A DNA stretch of 64,000 bases from Endomychus coccineus. Lineage: Eukaryota; Arthropoda; Insecta; Coleoptera; Endomychidae. Below, one piece after another: positions 49,590 through 61,435 of the stretch. The first letter of the stretch is position 1. Each line of letters starts with the position of its first letter. The notes beneath the pieces were generated by a model. That model made no database searches. It was not told the origin of the DNA and saw only the letters and a list, made by a program, of their open reading frames with translations. The translations under genes were made by a program, and so were the position numbers. Where the stretch lies: contig OY294068.1 of the NCBI GenBank assembly GCA_958510875.1, forward strand, positions 71,898,633-71,962,632. Direction: 5' to 3'.

Positions 49590-50940
49590 TTGTCACGTAA
49601 AGCCATTGTTCAATTAACTTACATAATAAATGGCCAATCCGTGAAGTAATAAAACAAAATAACTAGCATCATAATTTAAATGAATTTAGAGGTCACAATA
49701 CATATTAGCAAGTAACAAGAATCGTAAACGATATTCTACTAATTTCAATAAACGTAAAGTAACAATGATGGCTCTGCTAAATATACAAAAGGCATTTGAC
49801 ACAGTCTATATAGATGGACTAAGTTATAGATTGATGGAACCAATCTACCACTAATTCTGAAAAATTTGTCACGTAAAGCCATTGTCCGATCAATTTATGT
49901 AATAAATGTCCAATCCGTCTACTAAAGACGCACGGAAAGTTAGCAGAAAAGTAATACCAATTGGCTTAAAAAATCACGATAATAAAAACAAAATAATTAA
50001 TAACAATTCGGTTTCAGAGGTCACGATACAATTCAACAAGTAACAAGAATCGTGAACGATATTCTACTGATTTTAATTTACAAAAAGTAACAATTATGGC
50101 TCCGCAAGTTATACAAACGGCATTTGACACTGTCTGGATTGATGGACTAATTTATAAATTGATGGAATATGAATATCTCTCAAATCTGATCAAATTAATT
50201 CTTCCTTATCTAATAGAAAGATAATTTTCCGTAAACATAAGTAATACAGATTCAAGAATAAGACCCACAGTAGCTGGTGTTCCACAAGGCTCCATATCAG
50301 AACCACAGCTTTTCAATATTTTCATTACCGATCTGCCAACATTTTATAAGACCAATCTAGCACTATTCTCGGATGACACGGGTACATACGCCCATACCTT
50401 CTTGCAATAATTGCTGCAAAACAGGTTCAGATACATTTAAATACATTGGTATAATACTAAATAACATGGAAAATCACCATTAATTCATCCAAAATAGAGG
50501 CTACAGTATTTTCTAAGAAATTCAAGAATTTAAGAATATTTACGCTCATCTAAATTTGAAGTCAAAAATTCGATGTACGAGACTATGTAAAGTATCTAGG
50601 AGTTCACCTCGATAACAAACTAACGTACAATATTCATATAACAAAAACCTTGAATGAAGCTAATGAATTGATGGAAATTTTATATCCGCTTCTAGCCAAA
50701 AATCGTCCAGTGAGATTCAAAAATAAAAACCTCAGTTATAAAATCGTATCAAGACCTGTGCTCATATACGGTGTCCGCTGGTGCAGTACCTCAGCTACTC
50801 ATTCCACTAAACCACAAGTATTTCAGAAAAAACACAAACGCCTCATGGTAAAGGACTATACCCTAAAATTGGTTGAGAAATACTACCCAACACAAGCACA
50901 TCATAATCCTTTATTGAGAAAAGTAGAAAAATGATCAATA
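49590..50940 (+). pseudogene. Jockey-like LINE reverse transcriptase with internal duplication
   Basis: Plus-strand frames show QTAFDTVWIDGLIYKLMEY, then AGVPQGSISEPQLFNIFITD, LALFSDDTGTYA (FSDD in place of YADD), YLGVHLDNKLTYNIHITK and a final ORF at 50650-50934 reading RPVLIYGVRWCSTSATHSTK, typical of the end of Jockey ORF2. The segment 49590-49840 is repeated at 49865-50170, so the AFDTV block occurs twice. Stops and frameshifts throughout. Confidence 0.85.
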
Positions 50941-51365
50941 CATTCAAACTCAAATATTAATTGCCCCATCAAGAGCACTATTTTACTAAAAATAATATGT
51001 TATTCTCATTCATGTTATTTTCAGGGAAACTGAAAGCTAAATATTGAGAAGGAAATGCCGAAATAGGTAGGGCGCTTCACGATAAATTAACGAATAAAGT
51101 AACGCTTGACGCTTCTTGCATATATTTTTATAATATGTTTGTCAAAGCAATACTGTGCAACAAAAAAAGTAGACTGGGTTTCGATTACCAGAAGCAGAAT
51201 ATTTCTTCATGTACATTTTCTTGAAATTATTATCAATGTTAATATCATTTAGTTGTCTAAATATAACGAAATAAATAATTCATTTCATTATCTTTACACA
51301 AATACGAAGAGTGTTTTATAGAATGTGAAACAATTATATAACAATCAGTAGCCAAATCAACAAAT

Positions 51366-51650
51366 TTGCGAAGAGTAAGTTTTCCACGCACGCTATTCAT
51401 TTATTCTCCAAGTGCCAACACATTTCGAGTTGTATTTTCCTTTGTGCGAAACACAACTTTACATTTCCTCGGATTTAAACGTAGTTCGTTTGTTTCACAC
51501 CATATGCTCATGCTGACCAATGCCTCTTGCATGCTGCACAGTCTAACAGACTATCAATGATAAAGTACATTTTCATGTTATCAACATACAGTGAGACTCT
51601 TATATTTAGATCGTCCAGAATAATATTCATTTGTGGGTGGGCGGAGCTTA
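51366..51650 (-). pseudogene. LINE reverse transcriptase fragment
   Basis: Minus strand: VSLYVDNMKMYFIIDSLLDC, where YVDN stands for the YADD box, then ALVSMSIWCETNELRLNPRK, CKVVFRTKEN and a stop. This is the palm and following block of a Jockey/CR1-type RT, opposite in strand to its neighbour. Confidence 0.75.
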
Positions 51651-51870
51651 CAGAATATAACCGAAAACGTGGTGGCAGAGAACTATTTTCGTTTAGTCAC
51701 AATTTAGTATAATTCAGCTATAAATATAATAATTGAAATTTGGACAAAGTTATAAACAAAATAATAAGTGCTATTTGGACAAGGTGATAAATATAATAAG
51801 AAGTTCGATTCGGACACAATCAGACTTAGTGACGTTTTGTTGTTGTGTTTGTCTATTTTGAAAACATTAT

Positions 51871-52280
51871 GGATTCGGCTACGAATGAAATTAAATCTAG
51901 GAAAGCATACTCTTATCCAATATTTGGTACTGCCTGCGACCTGTTATGTGAAAGTTGTTTACCAAGTTATGAAGATATGTTCCGTTGTTATTCATTAACA
52001 AGATAGCAGATTAAGGAAAAATCGTGCAAGCAGCCCCTGAATGGGAAGTTGCAAGAATGGTTGCGAATAAAATAGACAATGTATGGAAACGTACTTCACT
52101 ACCAACTCCAAACGTGTAATAGCAAAGATATGAGCATATCAAAAAAAATGTCGTAATATAACAAAACCACTAAAAGCCATTCATTCTAAGGAAGGTGGAA
52201 AATCTTAAGTTGGAATCAGACAAACTTTTTGACATCAGCAAGTGTGAAAAATCTGCAGACTGCCTCTGTTAGAATGAGAT
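51871..52280 (+). pseudogene. Degraded N-terminal part of an unnamed multiplied insect gene
   Basis: From the ATG at 51871: MDSATNEIKSRKAYSYPIFG, then LPSYEDMFRCYSLTR and a stop. In another frame, EVARMVANKIDNVWKRTSLPTPNV, like the IW-x-KASIPTV block of a large family of uncharacterised insect repeat proteins; later LESDKLFDISKCEKSADCLC. I know no function for the family. Broken by stops and shifts. Confidence 0.45.
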
Positions 52281-53054
52281 AAAATGCGTTTAGCTGGTGT
52301 GGATAAACAAACTACTGAAAAAAATATAACGAGGGAAGACAGGAGCGGTATTACTCAAATTTCCATCCCTCTGACAATATATGATATGATTCAATAGCTC
52401 ACCTACCGAAAATGTAACATACAGTGACCCTGAAAGATTTTGGACTGGTTACATCAGATAACACAATTAACCTAGAGGAAAGAATAAGATCCGTCGAGAA
52501 TTACAAAGAGAACGAAAGCACATACAAAAAAGGCTACTGAGGAAAGAAAATATGTTGAAGTAATTTTGGTGATAAAAAAGACCAAATGATAATCCAAATT
52601 GAAGGCCACCATATTGTTAAGCAAGAGGAACATGTGGCCTTGATAGAAGAGCCAGGAAACAATTATTTGCTGTATACATCGCCAAGAATATTATATCCTA
52701 TATGAAAGAAATAATCGTTAGAATCTGAAAGCAATTGGCTGTGATGATACTAACGTAAATACTGGCTGGAAAATAAAATAAAACAATTTTACTTCGTTTT
52801 TATCACATATATTATAGAAACGAAACGTGACTATAATTCCGAAACTAGCGTGTCATCTTCAAACCATACTAATATATGAAAATGTGAATAATCTTGGCTA
52901 TTTATTGTACAATATAAGACACAGGTAACAAGTGGGGGAATATATTGTTAGAATAGTATAATTGAAATTGGATAATGAGGTAGAGTTAATATTGTGATGA
53001 TGAAATTTGAATGAGGAAGTATACTAGGAAGGCACAAGAGGATTATGGGAAATT

Positions 53055-53830
53055 TTACGTTATCAAGACATCAAAGAGAATGCGATAATACACATCTAAT
53101 TGATCATTCAAAATGTTATTGTCACTATCTTTAATATCTTTGAAAATGTCTATTGATTCTACTGTGTTTAATTTAAAACTTCTACTCTGGTTATGTGAAA
53201 TTTTAACTTCATATAGTGTGCCCTGTCCTAAAATACAGTTAGTTGAAGATGAATCTGTTTTATTAAATCTAAAATGTCGAAAATGCTCGTTATATCTAAT
53301 TTCTATATTACGACTAGATCTACCGATGTCAAAAATATCACACTCTGTACAGGTTAATGCATTCATCCCAGGTTTATTGAAATCATTTGTTTTATCTTTA
53401 GCATTGAACAAAAAATATGATAATTCATTTTGAGGCTTGAAGCTAACTTCTAGATCAAGTTTAGATAAGACTTCTGCAATTCTTTCACTATCGGTAGTAA
53501 AATATGAGAGAGAAACGTATTTTGATGAAGAAACAGATTTTTTTGTAAAAGGATAGATACATGAGTATGTTTATTCTTTCTTTTTTCTTCGAATTAATTC
53601 GAATATAATTTGAGGTTGACAACCATTGTTCATGGCTATAACCTTAATTATATTCAATTCTTCTTTCAGGTCTTCAGGAGCAAAAGGAAGTGAAAAGGCT
53701 CTATCTATTATAGAGTTGTATGCTGCTAATTCGTGACAAAAGATGAATTGACAATAGCTGTATCTGTGAATGTAGATTTTCTATAAATTCTTGGAGTAAT
53801 CATATTATTATGGTGCGTTAAAAATTTATA
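53055..53830 (-). pseudogene. Penelope-like element, RT end and GIY-YIG endonuclease
   Basis: Minus strand: TPRIYRKSTFTDTAIVN (conserved end of the Penelope RT), a degraded stretch, SYFTTDSERIAEVLSKLDLE, then the endonuclease MNALTCTECDIFDIGRSSRN followed by EIRYNEHFRHFR. GIY-YIG is changed to a degenerate IFDIG. The 118-codon end of the ORF is open and stops at 53055; upstream frames are broken. Penelope-like elements integrate with this nuclease. Confidence 0.8.
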
Positions 53831-53939
53831 GGAAACCTACATTATAGATACAACTATTAACAATTCAACTTTTAGTCCCCTAGTTACAAATTAGCAGCAT
53901 ACAATTCTATGATTCATCATAGAGCTCTTTACTTCCTCT

Positions 53940-54440
53940 TCACCCCAAGAACTTGAATGAAGAATTGAATATAATCAAGGTTATCTGAAAGCTATCTTCT
54001 TTAAATTCAAAATAAATTGTCACATTCTTATTCAATGCTAAAGCTCAAACAAATAAGTTTGAATAACATGTAGTACATAAATTAACCTGTTCAGAGTGTG
54101 ATAACATTTACATCGGTAGATCTAATCGTAAAATAGAAATTAGATATAAGATACATTTTCGATCTTTTAGACTTAATAAAACAGATAAATTTTTCTCCGA
54201 CTATATTTTAGAAGCAGGTACACTTTTCCAAATTTAGATGAAGTTAAAATTTGACTTGACCAGAGTAGAGGTCTAAAATTGAACACACTAGAATCAATAG
54301 AAACTTTCAAAGGTATTAAAAATAATGACGATAAAATTTTGACCTATCAATGATATGTGTACTACAGCATTTTGTTTGATGTCTTGATAACGTGAAATTT
54401 CCCATAATCCTCTTGTGTCTTCCTGGTATACCTCCGCATC
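53940..54440 (+). pseudogene. Second Penelope-like copy, inverted relative to the first
   Basis: Plus strand: LTCSECDNIYIGRSNRKIEI, then RYKIHFRSFRLNKTDKF and LEAGTLF, aligned to the minus copy at 53055. YIG is better kept here (NIYIG). The 3' tails match too: ATTATGGGAAATTTTACG at 53043 is the inverse of ACGTGAAATTTCCCATAAT near 54400. Several stops. Confidence 0.8.
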
Positions 54441-54599
54441 AAAATTCCTTCATCACAATATTAATTCTACCTCATTATCCATCAATTATACTATTCTAAC
54501 AATATATTTCCGAAACCAGAACCCCATTTGTTATTTGTCTCATTTCGTACCATAAATAGCAAAGTTTATTCTTATTGTCATACATCAGTATAGTTTGTC

Positions 54600-57060
54600 A
54601 CGATTTGTTTCTATAATATATTATAACGTGACCTTGTCGCTTTTCGGTAAATTGCTTACTGCGGTAAGCTTCGAATCCTCGGGCGCAAGATTTTTCCCAA
54701 AGGTTTACTCCTTTTTGAAGACTTCTGCTAGGGTCTTCACCACAAGGTTTGTCACTATGCTATCTAAAGATAGTCTTGTCCCTAGGGTAGCTACAGTGAA
54801 GTATAACCAGAGTCCAATGGGCAGAAAACAGTATCGAAATTGTAGGCTTTAATTACAATTGATACCTGGTTATAACTTAGCTCGTTAAAGATGGAACAGA
54901 AATAATTTAATAAAACAGGGAATTCCAAATATTAAAATATATGATGATTTTAACAAGTACACTTTCGGAATAATCAATTTAAATGCAATTGAACGGTATT
55001 ATTTCACAAAATTACACCCAGACGGAAAATGTAATGAAGCTCAAACGGTAAATAAAAACTCTTTCAAGATATCAACTCTACGATAAGTTCGGTTTCTAAA
55101 TTCAATTCGGCGGTACGGGATCGGTTGATGAATGATTCAGAATGATCAATTTGCGGAAAAGTACGAATCAAACAGGTCTCAGCGTAATGAGCGGTATGCG
55201 GTAAATTTCAGATAGCAGCACTAATAAATGAAATGTTCAAATCACACTACGATATATTCGGTTATTAATTCGGTTGGTTCGGAAAATATTGTTTGTACTA
55301 GTTTTCCGATTGTACGATATCAGATTTTACTATGTTTCGGTTAATTACTCTAATTGAGTTTATTCTGTCATAACACCCACCTTGGTATTAGCTATCCACG
55401 GATTACCCGGTAATTGTGTGACAGTGTTAGATTTTATACCCTTTGTAGATTCAGAATCTAGACAATTAGGGCTTATACTTCCGGGATAGACACAGCGTGC
55501 ACAACTCCTAATTATCGTATCTGCAATAACCCCTATATCCACGGCCGAGGACTTCTCATAGTATTATGGGGATTATTACGATTCTCAATCACACAACCAC
55601 TCCCAGATTATACTTCTGGAGTGACACAGTGTGCACAAATATACCAAAGACGCCCCTGTCGTTCAAACGTACACACTCTGTACACACCATACAATTACTT
55701 GAATATTTCAATCCACGCGCGCATTCAAATCGTGCACGATTCCACTTATGACGGGATAAACTCACATATGATGATTCAAATTACTGAATACCACGGAACT
55801 TAAATATCGTACAAACGTTTACCAATCACAACAATAATCATAAAAGGCAGAAATCAATATATCGTAATGCCCAAAAATATAAACTAGTTGCTATCAATTA
55901 CCTTATGAAACAATTCACTAACACAAACGGTACACTATTGTTACTTCACAGCTTTTAAATTTGACTCAAACTCGAATAAATTCAAAAACACTAGAGATAT
56001 TGTACGGCTTGAAAAATCACAAAAGAGCTACTTCACTGATTGAAAATCAAAAACACAAGAGAGCGATCTGTTGTCTGTCACGGCTTTCATGTTTTTCGAG
56101 GTTCTGGACAGGTCTGCTCCACCAAATCCTTATTTTTGTGCCATTTGTTTTTACTTATGCCCCGAACAATGGTTAAAAGTGACGCTACTTTTTAGATCTA
56201 AAATTCGCGCTCATGATATCACACCAGTTCTTCCCGGCGGACTAAACAAGTGTTATCGGAGTTTTTTGGTTGTTGGCCCTTTTTATACATAAGGTTGCAC
56301 AAAGTTTGGTGTCTTAACTGGCCAGACCCCTGTTTTTGCGACATATTTTATCGGAATGAAATGCAATTTTTGAACGGGCATGAATTAGATTCATCTATTT
56401 CAATAATTATACTTATTTGAAATTACGGAGATTTAGAAAAGTGACAATCACGGGATACACATTCAGAATTCATTCATATCTATTGAAATATTGAACTGTT
56501 CAAACTGAAATTACATGTAACATCCGTATTTATTGCCTGATCTAAATTAAATAATCTTTCAAAATTTAAGCTTCGTTACAATATGTGATAAAAAAGGAGG
56601 TCAAAGTGTTATATTTTATTATATCAACGTGATAAATTATCACAGAGTAATATATTTCTTGAACAATAATTGAAGTTGAAATTGAAAAACCACTTCAATC
56701 ACTTATTTGTATGCTACGTGATGGTAACGCATCACCCCTACGTCACCTTCTTCAACACATAGATGGGAAAACAGAAGGTTCAAATTTGTTTTCAGGGACA
56801 ATTGGCTCATTGCTAGCATCATGCAATACCTAACCAAAAGTTTCAGCTAATTTATACCCTGTAGCTATACCAGTTTTGATTAATGATAATTAAATTAATT
56901 GGAAGGTACATATATCGCAAAAAGTATTGATTATCATTATCACCTTAACAACCTATATCTATATATAATTGAAACTATAGAAACGTAGTTGGCAGAACAG
57001 GGTTGACCACCACATACCCTATTACCTGAAGTTGACCAAAAGGTTTAAAGATCAGATCTG
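54600..57060. other. OBP-B intron, unclassified repeats
   Basis: No gene was recognised. The stretch at 55365-55830 has TGTCATAACACCC and two copies of ACACAG(C/T)GTGCACAA (55490 and 55625), which could be LTR sequence. No pair was found. Confidence 0.3.
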
Positions 57061-57070
57061 CGATAATTAT

Positions 57071-57134
57071 ATCTGATCTGTAGTGCTTTTCGAGATGGAA
57101 CAGTAACCATCTCGAAAAGCACTACAGATCAGAT
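57071..57134. repeat. Perfect 28-bp inverted repeat, 8-nt loop
   Basis: 57071-57098 (ATCTGATCTGTAGTGC...) and 57107-57134 (...GCACTACAGATCAGAT) are perfect reverse complements separated by AACAGTAA. It lies in the OBP-B intron, 750 bp before exon 2. Confidence 0.97.
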
Positions 57135-57883
57135 AGCTTCATCTAAGAGAGATCCTGTAAAAATGTGTGATTTAGTTTGTCTACCCTTCTTGAACAGTTG
57201 AAATCTTGATTGAAATTAAGGGTTCTCTAATCTTTTTTCCTGGTCCATATTAACCATATCGTCATGCTATGGAGTTAACTGTGAAAAACTCTACTTGAGT
57301 TTTATATACTAGTTTATAATAGATTTTCATCACGTAATGACTGATTCTATTTAATTTACGAATATAATTCATGATTCCCGAAATCTGAAATATATACTTC
57401 TCTATTGACACGATCATAATCTCTGATATTTAATATTTAACTAGAAATAAAAATATGCAGGCAAATCGAAGAAATAGCATCTAATTTTGTCTTGACGGGC
57501 TGAGCTCTCAAGTGCCTACGTTAGTAACAAAGAAATATCGGATGAGAACATTTCCTTTGAAGTAATTATTTCAATCTTTTTAATGTTATATCCAGTTTTC
57601 CGGAACATCACAATCTTGTGCTAAACTCTGAATGCATGAATCAACCTCGTCAAGATTCAATTCACTAATCACATAGATTCCTCGGAAATAGTAAATTTTC
57701 TGAAAATTTGATTTTCTACAGATATAGTTATCCCTTGTGAAGCTAGTTATTATATACCGTCAGGAACTTAAACCTGTTAGTTTCTCAATTCGCGTTATAG
57801 TCACGGGATATTTTCTTAATGTAAGATATATAATTGGGAATACTCTTATCAATCTATTGATTTTCCCATTTTTTTGTTGCAAG

Positions 57884-58252
57884 GCTCTCCTTACTATTTA
57901 TGATGCTCCGACACTAATTCAACATTGTGGCCAGCTCAATGGTCTGAATATCACAGTGGCGAAAGATGTAGTATTAGGCAAACATCTGCAGGACCCAAGC
58001 CCGAACGTAATACAGTATATGATATGCTGTTTTTCAGACATACCATGGTTAAGTGGAAATGGAGATTGGATTGTTGAGAATATTAAAACTCTTCTTGGTG
58101 ATGTATTGCCAGCTGCAGATACGGAAAAGGTGGTTGGATGTGCAATTAAGAAGCAAACGATTGGAGAATCTGTAGTTGCATTCTGGAAGTGTGCAAACCC
58201 ACTGTTGAGATATCGTATTTTTGATAAGAATAATCTTTTCCATAGGCAGTAA
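57884..58252 (+). CDS. OBP-B exon 2: odorant-binding protein, Minus-C type
   Basis: The acceptor TTTTTTGTTGCAAG| is almost identical to that of OBP-A. The exon gives 122 residues (ALLTIYDAPTLIQHCGQLNG...) and stops at 58250-58252. It shares the Cys pattern of OBP-A (Cys, then Cys-Cys, then Cys in VVGCAIKKQ, then FWKC) and the same ending, ANPLLRYRIFDKNNLFHRQ against ANRLLKFHIFDKENLF. By eye about half the residues are identical, so the two are tandem paralogs about 14.7 kb apart. The role is as for OBP-A: secreted carrier of a small hydrophobic ligand. Frame and cysteines are intact, so the gene may be functional. Confidence 0.82.
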   Translation, partial: ALLTIYDAPTLIQHCGQLNGLNITVAKDVVLGKHLQDPSPNVIQYMICCFSDIPWLSGNGDWIVENIKTLLGDVLPAADTEKVVGCAIKKQTIGESVVAFWKCANPLLRYRIFDKNNLFHRQ

Positions 58253-58344
58253 AAATTTCCTCGTGACATGTTATGTGGATAATAATATAATATGAGGAAT
58301 GAATTTAAAGAGTTTTATTGAACTAATTAATTTATTTTCAATAT

Positions 58345-58350
58345 AATAAA
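58345..58350 (+). terminator. Poly(A) signal of OBP-B
   Basis: AATAAA lies 92 nt after the stop of OBP-B, in an A+T-rich tail. Confidence 0.55.
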
Positions 58351-58749
58351 ACACCTTTTAGTTAATTTTTTATTCCACATAGATAGATAAATAGATAGTA
58401 TTCATCTGTTCTATGTATACTGTTTATAAGACAAGTTTTCTACAGTTTAAAGTATAATATCGTTGTCTTGGAGATATTCGTCGAAGGTGTAATATGCTTT
58501 TTCAATTAAGAAGTTTTTCAATTTCCACTTAATGTTATTCACTGGTTGTATCCTTACGTCTATGAGCAGTTTATTATATATCCAAATAATTGATTACTGT
58601 GAATTTTTTTGGAGATAAGTGTAATTAAATCTGTCACATAATATATTTTGTCTGAAACGCGTAAAGTATGAATGTTGACTCTAATAATCCCTGAATAATG
58701 GTCTTATGTTCACAGATAAACAATAACAATATAATTTTCTTTCAAAATA

Positions 58750-59490
58750 GGCTTGCAACTTCATCTTATATAAAAATTAATATCAGTGTCCATTTTTGAA
58801 GAACAAAAATTCTATCAGCATCCATGGAATTTCCCCAGAACATTATTCCATATCGTATTCTAGACTGAATATGACCATGGTATGCCATCGATGTTGCTTC
58901 CAAATTAATTTGATATTTCATTATTTTTAGCGAATAACAATATTCTGACAGGCTTCTGGCGGCCTAGTCCACTTGACACTTCCAGTCTCGAATCTATTTG
59001 CATTCCAATGAATCATAAGTTGTTCTCTGAAAGATTCTATTTCCGAATTGTTATTTAAGTAATATGGAAATTGTATTGATTGAGTTTTGTTTCTATTCAA
59101 ATTCAGATTATTTCTAGTACACCAGTTTTCGAATTTGTCTAGCTCATCATTTGAGGTAATTTGCATCTCAATTTCAGAGTTCTCTTGTGTGACATCTGCA
59201 AACGTGATGATAAATTTCTCCGAACATGTTGGTAGGTCGTTTGCGTATACTATATACAAAAGTGGACCCAAAACTGAGCGATGCGGAACTACTTTTGTCA
59301 CTGTACATTTTGGCGATTATATTTTTTGGCCGTGAATATCATATTCTACTATCTACTGACTTCTATTTGAAAGATACGATTCGAATAATGTGAGTTATGT
59401 GCCTCTAACACCCTTCTATTCTAATTTCATCTACATAATTATATGATCGACGTTATCGAAGGCTTTCGACAATATGCACCTTCCATGGGA
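58750..59490 (-). pseudogene. CR1/Jockey-like LINE RT fragment
   Basis: Minus strand: LSKAFDNVDHIIM, LTLFESYLSNRSQ, then KVVPHRSVLGPLLYIVYAND and FIITFADVTQ (FADV in place of YADD), followed by FENWCTRNNLNLNRNKTQSI. The catalytic second Asp is changed to Val. Frames are broken upstream of 59301. Confidence 0.85.
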
Positions 59491-59880
59491 TGTTTCCTTT
59501 TATACCACAGAAGGATACGAATGCTATCAAATTGGCGTTTGGGAAATCATATAGGAAATACGATTTATCCGGCTTTAGGCGAACAAAATTTATGATAATA
59601 TTCTAACTGTAGACACACATGCGATAATTTTTCTTATTTAGTGATAATCAATGTTAATACTAGATTAGTGAATACCTATACTTTGAAGAATCGAATTCGC
59701 CACTAATATACAGGTTTCCCAGTTGTATTCTGTGAAAGTTCACTAGTCGATAGTATATCGAAAAAAGTCGACATACATCATATTCTGACAATATTCCATA
59801 ATCCAGGTCTGGAAATCATGTACGATGTCATGCAGACTCAGCGACGTGGCGTGGACAACGAGGCAGTGACGAGCGCTGGA

Positions 59881-60036
59881 GTTCGTATCTATGTGGAGAT
59901 ATAGTTAGTCTTAAACCAACCTTTCTATTGACTCCAGTGTAATGAATACTTTTTTTTGTTCACATTCATTCATTACCCAGGAGCCAATACAAAGGTTAGT
60001 ATAAAACAAACTATATCTCCACATAGATACAAACTT
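59881..60036. repeat. Imperfect palindrome with about 70-bp arms
   Basis: TATCTATGTGGAGATATAGT at 59885 returns inverted as ACTATATCTCCACATAGATA at 60010, with the match continuing through AACCTTT and TAATGAAT toward a short T-rich centre. Non-coding fold-back. Confidence 0.85.
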
Positions 60037-60104
60037 CAACGTTCGGTTTAAAAAATGATGTCTTATTCGGATATCACTGCCCGCTTTCGCGTTTTCGACC
60101 AAAT

Positions 60105-60335
60105 TTGTTTCAAATACTATTGAGAATAGACTCCCTCTATTTCACACCAGAAACGAGTTTCAAAATTATCCAGTGGTTGTTTTTATTTCCACACCTCATT
60201 TATTATGCCACTGCATATTATCCAAAAGATGTGTCCATTCTGTTGATTTCTCATTCAATTTGGAAAATAGAAGTTATTCTTGCAAACTTACTAGCTATGG
60301 AGTACTGTTTAAATGATATTCCAGTTTTATTCTGA
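60105..60335 (+). other. Unassigned hydrophobic ORF
   Basis: 76 codons from a non-ATG-like start, rich in hydrophobic residues (WLFLFPHLIYYATAYYPKD, later IWKIEVILANLLAMEYC). I do not recognise it. It could be a piece of a membrane protein or chance. No splice or promoter evidence. Confidence 0.15.
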
Positions 60336-60394
60336 AGTCCTTTGAACTTGATCACCCAATTATCGGACCAGGAATATATCAGAGGGGGAGTTTC

Positions 60395-60545
60395 TGTAGG
60401 GGTCAAAAATTGTAGTAACCATATTCAATCGTCGGGGTCACAAATTGTAGTAACCATATCACATATCACATTTTCGGGGTCATCAATTGTAGTATTGGCG
60501 CCGATATCTGGAGTCGAGGTCAGCAACCGCAGTGGTGCACTACTA
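60395..60545. repeat. Degenerate GGGGTCA..AATTGTAGTA repeats
   Basis: Three copies of GGGGTCA(A/C/T)-AATTGTAGTA at irregular spacings of about 40-55 bp, with a fourth weaker GAGGTCAGCAACCGCAGT. The third is followed by TTGGCGCC, a Gypsy-like primer-site word. Confidence 0.7.
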
Positions 60546-61129
60546 CAGTGAATAATAAGAATGGCCCTTCTTGCAGTTGATATTCTTGAATTGGTCTAAA
60601 TTGAATATTATTTGGGGTTCTAATGTTGGAGCCTCCTGAAATTCAAATTTTGTAGCGACGCAATATTCGGAATTCTATCCGTGAGTCTGCGGCGTCCTGC
60701 ACGTAGCGATGATCAAAATCCAAATCGAGGTGTACCGGAAAATTCTAGACGGTCGTCGGGTGCAGGTTGCTGTTACGGGTCACCCGACGTGACTACTTTG
60801 CATGATTGAATATCGTTACCATACTCAATAATTATTATGCTCGAACTTATCAACGACTTTGACATTAGATTGGAACGAACTGAGGCTTTCACCAACTACA
60901 TAAGGATTGCGAAGAGACATCTCAAAAGCTGCTGAGACTACTTAAATAGGCAAATATAAGAAATTCAAATTTGGATATCACCATTCTAAAACAACAATCT
61001 TACCTAGAGCCTTCTTTATTCAACAAACGCTATACGTTTCCTGTCCATTGTTTAAGCAAATTTACGAAAATCAACTACGGGATATCAAGTTTCAATTTGA
61101 TTTATATCTCAATTTCAACTCTTTCAAAC
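60546..61129. other. Spacer, nothing recognised
   Basis: No supported feature. It may belong to the same old LINE as the next entry. Confidence 0.35.
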
Positions 61130-61350
61130 AGGTTAGTGAATCTCATCATCCTACCGACCAATTTGCCTATTGGACCAGCAGGAAAGATGCTCGAAAGGAT
61201 AACTAACAACCGTATAGAGGGCTTCAGTGAAGGTGCTTGGGGTCTGTCGAAAAATCAGCACGGATTCTGGAAGGAGAGGTCAACGGTGTACGCCTTTGAC
61301 TCTGCTAGTGAGGCCATCGCAGAGGGATGCGTTGGAAGGGTGATACCAAG
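61130..61350 (+). pseudogene. R1/Jockey-like LINE RT fragment
   Basis: The translation contains NLPIGPAGKMLERITNNRIE and GLSKNQHGFWKERSTVYAFD, the second conserved RT block (normally YRPI.LLDTAGK..ER....QYGFRKGRST). Only about 70 residues remain. Confidence 0.75.
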
Positions 61351-61435
61351 CAGTACTTCGTCGTAAAGAATTCGCGTTCAACTCAGGGAACTGGAATCGA
61401 ATTCTGGAGGCGTTGACATTGATGAAGGACCCTCA

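Larger units (their letters stand above)
52860..54600. repeat. Head-to-head pair of Penelope-like copies
   Basis: The two copies form inverted arms (about 52880-53450 and 54060-54590) with their 3' ends outward. The match runs beyond the coding parts into both tails (GAATATATTGTTAGAATAG versus CTATTCTAACAATATATTTC). Confidence 0.75.

Noticed and set aside
57737..57883. N-terminal extension of OBP-B upstream of 57884
   Set aside because: It is open by chance, starts without ATG, and begins before a clear acceptor shared with OBP-A.
60105..60335. Possible chemoreceptor exon
   Set aside because: Hydrophobic only; no conserved receptor motif or splice evidence, so listed at very low confidence as unassigned.
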